From NCBI RefSeq assembly GCF_964340395.1, contig NC_135558.1, forward strand, positions 11,840,501-11,904,500: a DNA stretch of 64,000 nucleotides. The letters run 5' to 3'. Each line of letters begins with the position of its first letter. Position 1 is the stretch's first letter. Under the pieces are notes generated by a model. That model was given only the letters and a program-made list of their open reading frames with translations, searched no databases and was not told the DNA's origin. Of the stretch, positions 56,333-64,000 are shown piece after piece. The DNA is from Glandiceps talaboti (taxonomy: Eukaryota; Hemichordata; Enteropneusta; Spengelidae). Made by a program: the position numbers and the translations under genes.

Positions 56333-57160
56333 AGCTGTAAACCAATATCCCAAAAGCTTCCAATTATACTGTTGACCTAGTGAAGTGCGACCCTGAAAAT
56401 TGAATTGTCAGATAGATCTGCTCAATAATGATTCTTTAGAGATGGCATGACATACTCGTTACAGGTAACAAACTATAATTATGTCATACACCAGTTGTGA
56501 TAAAGACAAAAGATTGTACAGTTTGGTCACTAGGGGTGCTGTTCAGCCACACCTAGTGGGACCAGAAGTGTGAGCCATATGGCCTTCTTTGAATAAATCA
56601 TCGTTCATTTCCCAGTGTTTTACAAGAAAAGTTGGTTGCATTCTTCACCAATAAAAATAGTCCACTAACTTTGTTGCAGATCACATACTTTTTTAGGAAC
56701 TCAGTTGTTTTAGCCACATGTGCTGCCTGCTGTATTCCATGCAATGTCATTTTTTATCCTCACTTTTCTTGTATAGGGCGCCCTCTTGTGATACAGGGTT
56801 GATAACTGAAATATGTCATATTGGACTGCCACAATTTTACAACCATACGCACATAGAGGAATAGTGAATTGATGAACATAATTTATGAAAACAGGAGAGA
56901 CTTCCTAATGTAACCACTTTTCAAATGATAACATAGTTAAACCTAACCAAACATTAACCCCTATTAAACTCATATAAAATAAAGCCTCCTTGAACCAAAA
57001 TAGTATAATATTTGCAGTAATTTTAAAATTCACTGTGTAGTCACGTTGAGCATTTTTTGGAAGAGGAGTAAAATAGAAAGTTTGATCAGAAAATAACTAA
57101 AATAGTCTGGATTTAAAAAAAGAGCAAGTCGATGTTACAAAACATATACAAAGATAGCCC

Positions 57161-57191
<31 letters not shown>

Positions 57192-57749
57192 GCATAAGTA
57201 TCACACAAAATCTGACCATCTTGAAGGTCAAAGGTCAAAGCTGCCACTGCTGGCCAGAATAAATTAACAAGGAGATACTTATACTTGTTGTATTAGAAAG
57301 GAAAATCTATTGGTAAGGTGGCATGAACAAATTTTGTTTCTACGTATCAGCTAATGGTAGTCTACAACAGGTACAGCTGATCTGAAAATTACACAAAAAT
57401 CAACATTATTAGATGCAGTTATCACCAAAAGACCCTTGTAATTACCATATCAAATTTGGACATGTCGTTATACTGAATTAATATCAATAACTATCATAAT
57501 TATGTTATTTCTCTTTTTTTTTTACATGAATTCATCTTTTGCATAATTGGCAGTGTCAATCATTTTGTAATTTTATCTTGTGTGATTGACGAATAAATAT
57601 TAAAATGATTGTCACAACAATGATGTTATTAATTTTCTGACACAAATTTACATCTTTTTTAAAAGATGACTGGCAGTGTCAAATTTATTAAATATATTTT
57701 GTGGGAATTATTACAAGAAGTGCCAGATTTGAATTCTTTAGTTTGGGGC
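53891..57749. other. No exon recognised; minor repeats
   Basis: 36-bp duplication at 54480-54550 (AATGAATAGTGTCTTGCTAC); (CAC)n at 55281-55319; (CAGA)n at 56279-56332; (TA)n at 57161-57185. I looked for a second exon of the 50616 gene and found none. Confidence 0.55.
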
Positions 57750-57755
57750 TTTATT
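57750..57755 (-). promoter_or_regulatory. Candidate poly(A) signal of AGPAT
   Basis: AATAAA on the minus strand, about 540 bp after the AGPAT stop codon. It is the first canonical hexamer I noticed; position is the only support. Confidence 0.3.
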
Positions 57756-57794
57756 AAATATACCGTATTGCACATACAGATTGTCGTTAATATA

Positions 57795-57850
57795 TAGTCT
57801 GTAAGGTACGCCGTGACGGGGCGCCCTCAAACATTGGCCAACCTAAAATG
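57795..57850. mobile_element. Hairpin element HP1, copy 4, truncated
   Basis: TAGTCTGTAAGGTACGCCGT with GACGGGGCGCCCTCAA is the inverted right half of copy 1. The other end is not recognisable and no target duplication is seen. It lies just 3' of the AGPAT stop. Confidence 0.75.
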
Positions 57851-58292
57851 CTTGTGTGAGAATATGTAAGTACATGTGACTAACTACATACGATTGTATG
57901 ACGCTGAAAAGTCATTTAGAAATGGGTGAAAATTTATCAAGAATGAGTTGCCAAAGACGAAATTTGTACTTTGGGCATATGAAAAGTTGATATGTCTGGA
58001 CTTCAAGAAACGACATACTTCTTTTTATGTCAAAATTACATCTCAAATAAAACGACGTATTATTTTTACTGTTTGTAAAATTTGATAGAAATGCATTTAA
58101 GTAAGCGTGGGATCTGGTTTGGCGTCTATTCTACGCACTATGACTTTTTTCCCGACATTCAGATTGGTCCCTCTTTCGTATCCTCCGTTTGGTGTCAGAC
58201 ACCCCTTGTAAAAAAATTGACTAGTCCAGGTCATAGGTCGCAGATCAGTAGCTGGACCAGATCCAACGATTGTGATTTTATCAAGAAAGAAA

Positions 58293-58438
58293 TCACTTTT
58301 CAAGGCCTTTATCCTTTCTAGAGATTTCATTGTAGGTGTCTAGCATCTTCTGTCTCGTGTCCTCGCATAGTTTTCCAACATCTGACATCGTTAATCCTTT
58401 TGTTTGAATCGGTGGTAGCACCTTAATAGTGAATTTCA
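58293..58438 (-). CDS. AGPAT last exon and stop
   Basis: Acceptor TTATCGACAG. Completes a valine codon, then [20 protein letters not shown] and a lysine-rich tail ending GLEK and TGA. A minus-strand AATAAA at 57750-57755 is a possible poly(A) signal. Confidence 0.93.
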
Positions 58439-61400
58439 CTGTCGATAAAATCAAAGAGAGGCAAAAAGTTATTAAACGCATGTTGACAAATAGGAAAGTT
58501 ATGAAAACAGTTACCATACATTGGGAAAAAATACAAAATGAACTGTCTAGTTTTTTCAGACACCACAATATTGGTATCTTTCGTGCCTCATTCCTAAAAA
58601 TATCATACGGACAATCCGACAGTGTCACACAAGGTCAACAAACAAACTTTTGTTCCTTTAGGTCAAAACCCATCCCCTAAAACGAATTCGTACAAGTGTG
58701 ACATTGATTCATTTATGTAAGATGTAAACCATGGTGAGAATTTTGGCAGTCATACCAGTACGATCAATACTATTTTAAAAAACATGGTAAACATTTTATA
58801 ATACTGACCGGAAACCAAATACTATATCTCACATCAGAAGTAAATTTTAATCAACTTATCAACATCTCAGTAGTAACTACAAAACCTGTTATCCTTGAAG
58901 GCATGAAAGTTTTCAAAATTTGGTTGGAAATGCAAAAAATGAAGTTCAGAAGTTGAATATTAGTGACAAGTCTAGTTCCTATCATTACAATAAAATTACA
59001 TCAGTTAAAGACCTTGTTGGCATCCAGATTACAATTGCGTTGAGTGACACTGGCAGACCCCCTCCCCTCTAAGCGAACAAAGTTCGTCTACTTTGACATC
59101 AGGTGATTGTCCCTAATACATAAACATGTTGAAGTATTTGTTACTTCATACAATTGTAGATTGACAGATATGTCATTTTGGGCTTTCCACATCATGCTGT
59201 TGTCTGACAACACAATGTGGAGTACGTGCTTGATGTCGTACAACATGATATTGGGCACACACAACAGTAAATTGATTTGCAAGGCTAAAATAAATATAAA
59301 TGTAGCTCGGATTTAAATATACAAAATGTACAATATAAATATTGCTATTATATAAATGTCCTTCTGATATTATCTCCTGCACCCAATGAAAGAACTTTGA
59401 GGGTATTCAACACATATCGGTGTACATGACTGCTTGTAAGCAAATTAACACAAAGAAGATCATATATGTCGACTCAAGGCTTTCAGAAATAATGTCATGT
59501 ATAAACTATATAACATAAATTATTAGCAAATACAAAAGATATGAGAAGCTGTCATTTTGAGCCAGGTCTGTACATGTAAGTACATATTGATTGATAGCGA
59601 AGAATAATTTGGAATTGGCTCATCAGGGATATCTGGATATATGACTTTTCAACTCATAGAGCTGTTCAACCGATGACACAATATACTTTTAAGCTGTCCG
59701 ATAATCTTCACCAGACTTACAAATTCCCCCTAGCTAAAGTTGACCTCTAGGTGGCAGTATGATCACCTGATTTTAGACATGAGGTAGGTCACCCAGAGGT
59801 CAGTTTTTGATCTATCCCTGATCAACAATCGTGTTTTAAGATGACTTCTCTCGTTAAGGCTGACCTCTGGGTGGTTCGATCAGCTGATTGTTTGTTTGTT
59901 TGTTAGGTACAAATACTACAATGTAGTTCACCTATATACCGGTACTATAGGCTTGGCTATTCATGAGTCCTCGTCAGAATACCAAATACAGTAGTTTTGT
60001 TTGCATATAACCTAGATAATAGCTATGTCTTGGTAGCATGAGACCCAAGCTACATGTAGGCCAAGCATGTGTTATATCAGCCAACTGCTGTTATTTCTGA
60101 CTAGTGCACAAAATATTCTTGGATCAGTGATTTCTCTACTACATTTGTCAAAATAATATAATACATATATAATATATATGTATATATATATGTGTATACA
60201 TGTATTTTCTAGATGTTATGACTTACTCGTAATATCATCGTACATCCTGTATAGTTTTGAATCACCTGTTGTTATAAACATATTTGTGTAGCAGAACACA
60301 TAGTATGGTGCAATATAACCAATCGAACTTGATTTTTGGGTCCGCACCCAAAAATCAGTACCCCATTGAATCATGATTTTATCTCATTACTATATTACTT
60401 ATAGATAAAATAGACCTCTAATTGACATGTACAATGTCTAATTATTTGTATTTTAACAATTTTTAGTGAATATACTGTTGGTTATCTGATTGAAAAAATA
60501 ATACCTTAGTTACATCTTGTGCAGATTTTAATAACAAAAACACTCTAAAATCACCGTCTGTACATATACCCCCTCTATAAATAGAACTAATTGACTTGTA
60601 TGCTCCATTTCCCCTCCACTGTCTACGTATGTACATAATTTAGACCTGCAGAAACTAAATCTAGTGGAATTAATGACAGCTCACAGTCAGAGTTACTGGT
60701 CTTCACATCTATAAAGTGACAGGCAAAATGATTTATTATCGAATCAAAATTTCTATTCCGATTCAAAAAAAAAATTTTGGAAGTGAATTCTAAATTTTTG
60801 CTGGTGACTCATCAGCATTGTCAAGGAGTGTATTACAATGGGTTGTTATCACATGATGTCATTTGGGATTCGGTTCAGATTTTTTTTTTAACTGCAAGTA
60901 GAAATTTTCAGTTGATACTACATTGTACATGTATGAACACAGCGGGCATGAATATTCATGTATACAAATGATTCATTACTCTTTTTAGCTAATTATCAAC
61001 TAGTTTTGCTTGCAGTCAGATATTCAATTACCATGTATACCTTTTAGCATTAATTGTAAACAATGAAAAGGGGCCATATATTGACGAGAATTGACTGGAT
61101 TTTTAAACTATAAAACAATTTTATCATAGCTTCCTACTTGAAAAATCAATGTGAAACAACGTAGCCCAAGTCTGCGTTTGTAAGTCTATAAATTACAGAA
61201 GATTAATAAAATATGTAAAATCTTTGTTATTATACGTACCATAACAAACTTTTCACACATTTGTATTAGCTTTTTTTCACTATATTGAATTACAAACACA
61301 GACTTGGTCACACTGTTGACTCACATTGATTTTTCAAATAGGAAGCCATGATAAAATTGTTTTATAAATTAAAAAAATCCAAAATAAATACCCAATCCCC

Positions 61401-62810
61401 ATCCATATGGCCACTTTTATAAATGTATAATTGAAAATACATCTAATACTCAGTAGAAATTGTAAATTAATACAGATCCTGTAATAATATAGAGGTATAT
61501 TTTGTATATATATATATCGCTCTATTATTGACACTGAATAATACTGTGCTCGACGTGTTTTTAGCCACTATTTTGTTTTGTTATTATTAATTGGGCAAAA
61601 TTCTGGAACTTTACATTTTGAGTGGTTACTATTGTTTTGTATTCAAATATCCTCATACTACTTCAACTTCTAAAACATACGGTGTTTATAGCAATATGGA
61701 GGTCCATATTTTACATTGTGCTTATTGTTTCCAAACATTGTATATATTTTTTTTTTTGGTCGGCCGAGTGAAAATATGAGTGACTTAAGGGGTGCAGTTC
61801 CAGTCAAAAGATTGCAAGTACCCTGGTAGTGACAAAAACCCAGAGGGCTGAAGTATTTTTTGCTTGGTTGAACAGAGAACAATACCAGTGAACATGTATT
61901 GTCGTAACTGTATTTCATGAAACATTGGGAAAAATATAGTGATTCAGAATGTTTTTACTCGTATTGTGAGCGTCGCAGAACCTGACATAGATATGCGTTG
62001 TCATGACAAAGAATGACCAGGGTATAAATTCCATATTTTCTGATCATCCCTAACTTAAGTTGAAAGTCAAAAGGGCTTCAATGACAGACTGCCACTTAAA
62101 GTTCATATAGCTCTTGTAGTAATGTGGTGACGTAAATCACAGACAAGTAATTTCTACTTGTCTGTGCGTAAATGTACATTATGAACATTGACCTGTGTGC
62201 ATGTGTTTTTGGAACTAGGTTGTGCATCACGTACATGTACATCAAAACACAAGCTGACCTACTACTACTAGTAGTACTATGTAATACTAAATGTCTATAG
62301 TAACATACTCACCGTTGTTTGTGAATTTCTTTTCTTTCGCACAGAAATATTCTGAGTAATTTGAAAAGACAATTGGTACGATAGGGACCTGTAAATGTAA
62401 AGAAATGAGATTTATTGAGATTATTTCACTGCATGTGAATTCTTGTATAAATGTGTAGAAACATGTATATATGGACTTTTGGATAGTAGAGAGATTGTAT
62501 GTTACAGATGAAACAGATATAAAAGTAAATGAAATGAAATCAGAACAGCCTATGGAGGATCAGATACGATCTGCATGTGTGGACATGGTGCCTAGAAATG
62601 TTGCTGTATAGTGTACAGAGTACAGACATGTACATACATACTTTTTGTACACCTACCTTGCCATGGAAGACCAGACCCCAACTTTGTGTAGAAGACAGGC
62701 ATGTACATGTACCTTTATGTACCTTGTCATTGGGGCGGGGGGAAACAAACCCCATTCAAGTGTGGACACACACATACACACACACACACATACATACATA
62801 CATACATACA

Positions 62811-62842
<32 letters not shown>

Positions 62843-64000
62843 CATACTTGCCTTGCGGGGGTAGGAGGTGTGGCAATACTCTGTTCAGGTGCGGACATAC
62901 CTACTTAGTGTTGAGGTACATTGTAATATGTAGTCACAATATACATGTACTCACCTGGCCTTGAACTGCCAGATAAAAGGCCCCTTTCTTGAAAGTTAAT
63001 AAACCACCATCTGGATTTCTGGTGCCTTCTGGAAAAATCCACACTTTGGCCTGGGAAAGAGAACGCACAATTAATGAACATAAAACCTCAAATACAGACA
63101 TTGCAATTTAAAAATATATATGCAAATTTTGATGACATGATTTGTCAGTTTTATTTAGTGAGTAACTTATTTGAGGCTAGTAGGAAACTATGTTTTACAA
63201 ATATATCAACTTTAAATGTTTGAAACCAGCTGTTTGATACATGGTACCTTTCTAACACTAGAAACAAGATACATGTATGTACATGTACATGTAAATAACA
63301 AAAGTCAAAACATGCTAAGTGCTATAGTCAAGTGAGTGCAGAACAACTCACACTTATTTTGTATGAATTAGTTAGACCAGTTGAATACCGGCAGTATTCC
63401 ATCTAATATAATAGCCAACGTTTGTTATGTTTCAGCACGATAAAATGGGTATTCTTGTGAGTCACCACAACACCAAATTTTGGTATGTGAGTTTTAAAAA
63501 TTGGTCTGTCAGTGGTCCATCAAATTGGCCTACGGGCCACACATCACCGGACATAGTAAGGGACTGGAGAATACCAAATTTGGTGCGTCAGTGGTGCATG
63601 AAATTAGCCTAGAGGGCACACTTTGCCAGACCTAGAAAAGGATAGGGAACATTATGTACACATGTTGACTTATCGTGAGGGCAACATTATATGTCTGTTT
63701 CCTCGAGGGACTGTGGATCACCCCAAAACAATCTGTTTACTGTCGGTAGTGACTATCTCTCGGTTGTTACAATGTGGGAAAAGACGCGTTACAACTTTTG
63801 TGCATTACGAGAAATTGATATGCGTCAATGACATGTCAAATTGATACGGATGGCACACAGATTCCCGAATACGAATTAAACTATTATTCACTTTTGATAC
63901 ACACTATTGACTTATACAAATTTATTTACAATACTTACATTTTTCTTCATCATAACTTGCACACAAGAATCAATTGTATCTTTGGCTCTGTCTGGACGAA
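58293..64000 (-). CDS. 1-acyl-sn-glycerol-3-phosphate acyltransferase (AGPAT1/2 type), 3' half, continues past window edge
   Basis: Exons in transcript order: 64000 (edge)-63939, 63050-62955, 62388-62313 and 58438-58293, all GT-AG with matching phases. They encode the last 125 residues. Seen: [32 protein letters not shown], where FPEGTR is acyltransferase motif III that binds the phosphate of the substrate; [15 protein letters not shown], motif IV; and a tail with [11 protein letters not shown] typical of AGPAT1/2. The catalytic NHX4D motif lies upstream, outside the window. Known: AGPATs are endoplasmic-reticulum membrane enzymes that convert lysophosphatidic acid to phosphatidic acid in glycerolipid synthesis. 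The tail, including YCKKE-like and VLPP segments, looks closest to AGPAT1. A 3.9 kb last intron holds two palindromic transposons. Confidence 0.95.
58609..59113. mobile_element. Family J element, copy 2, opposite orientation
   Basis: Ends GGACAATCCGACAGTGTCAC and GGTGATTGTCCC. Shares AAGCGAACAAAGTTCG and ATCTCACATCAGAAGTAAA with the complement of copy 1. In the last AGPAT intron, just upstream of the final exon. Confidence 0.8.
59114..61066. other. AGPAT last intron; nothing recognised
   Basis: TA-rich run at 60160-60200; duplicated TTGACCTCT(A/G)GGTGG segments at 59738 and 59868. Confidence 0.5.
61067..61417. mobile_element. Family M element, copy 3
   Basis: GGGGCCATATA at the left and CCATCCATATGGCCACTTT at the right. 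Arms share CTTCCTACTTGAAAAATCAA and TTTCAAATAGGAAGCCATG. In the last AGPAT intron. Confidence 0.83.
61418..62312. other. AGPAT last intron, first part
   Basis: Only a weak family I resemblance; no exon. Confidence 0.45.
61780..62040. mobile_element. Dispersed repeat family I, degraded copy
   Basis: GAGTGACTTAAGGGG, GGTAGTGACAAA and ATGCGTTGTCATGACA recall the other copies. Weak. Confidence 0.4.
62313..62388 (-). CDS. AGPAT exon with motif IV
   Basis: Acceptor CATTTACAG, donor AACAACG|GTGAGT. Encodes [20 protein letters not shown] and KFTNN. Confidence 0.95.
62770..62842. repeat. (CATA)n microsatellite in AGPAT intron
   Basis: CACACA followed by ACATACAT run. Confidence 0.95.
62955..63050 (-). 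CDS. AGPAT exon with motif III (FPEGTR)
   Basis: Acceptor CTTTCCCAG, donor GGCCAG|GTGAGT, 32 codons in phase 0. Contains FPEGTR and [13 protein letters not shown]. Confidence 0.95.
63051..63938. other. AGPAT intron
   Basis: Holds the inverted hAT-like fragment at 63430-63626; otherwise nothing. Confidence 0.5.
63430..63626. mobile_element. hAT-like MITE, inverted, end-truncated copy
   Basis: TTGGTGCGTCAGTGG, ATTAGCCTAGAGGGCACACT and CTTGTGAGTCACC are the complement of the family. The left end is not clear. Lies in an AGPAT intron. Confidence 0.7.
63939..64000 (-). CDS. AGPAT exon (partial at edge)
   Basis: Twenty codons, [20 protein letters not shown], ending AAAAAT|GTAAG. Matches the segment just before motif III in AGPAT1/2. 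Confidence 0.88.

Noticed and set aside
57795-57850. Complete fourth HP1 element
   Set aside because: Only one end matches and no duplication of GTTAATATA is found downstream, so it is listed as truncated.
63427-63612. 61-codon frame in the AGPAT intron
   Set aside because: Falls inside an inverted hAT-like MITE fragment.

Overview
This is animal genomic DNA: intron-rich, AT-rich, with GT-AG introns and dense short repeats. It is probably from an invertebrate (lophotrochozoan or invertebrate deuterostome). I cannot name the species. The basis is the gene families present, tRNA-derived SINEs, many small palindromic transposons, and long micro- and minisatellites. Most long open frames in the window are repeats read as protein, not genes.

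Four genes can be supported. (1) A complete stomatin gene on the + strand, six coding exons from 15208 to 36369, 286 residues. Its first coding exon lies 13.5 kb upstream of the second. (2) A complete secreted 2-oxoglutarate/Fe(II) dioxygenase-like gene on the - strand, four exons from 49479 down to 43758, 530 residues. It is an internal duplication: the C-terminal copy keeps the iron-binding triad and the N-terminal copy has lost it. (3) The 3' half of an AGPAT1/2-type acyltransferase gene on the - strand, four exons from 64000 (window edge) down to 58293. (4) A possible first coding exon on the + strand at 50616-50657, divergent from gene 2, product unknown. These genes show no common pathway. 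Stomatin is a membrane scaffold, AGPAT makes phosphatidic acid, and the dioxygenase is secretory; they are simply neighbours.

Layout: 1-15 kb has no gene and holds minisatellites (69 copies of a 24-mer at 1977-3638), microsatellites and transposon relics. 15.2-38.6 kb is the stomatin gene, with introns full of degenerate tandem duplications, hairpin elements, two SINEs and several minisatellites. 38.7-43.7 kb is intergenic with palindromic elements. 43.7-50.7 kb holds the dioxygenase gene and a divergent promoter region occupied by an 821-bp foldback element. 50.7-58.3 kb is repeats with no other recognised exon. 58.3-64 kb is AGPAT.

The most notable non-genic result is a set of non-autonomous inverted-repeat elements whose insertion sites can be read directly. 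Seven have 9-bp target duplications (12675, 17101, 21753, 23515, 23832, 49705, 51782). Two hAT-like elements have 8-bp duplications. Two families insert at TA, and one TA insertion is proven by an empty paralogous site and itself carries a nested hAT-like element. I found no autonomous transposase, CRISPR array, rRNA or functional tRNA gene.
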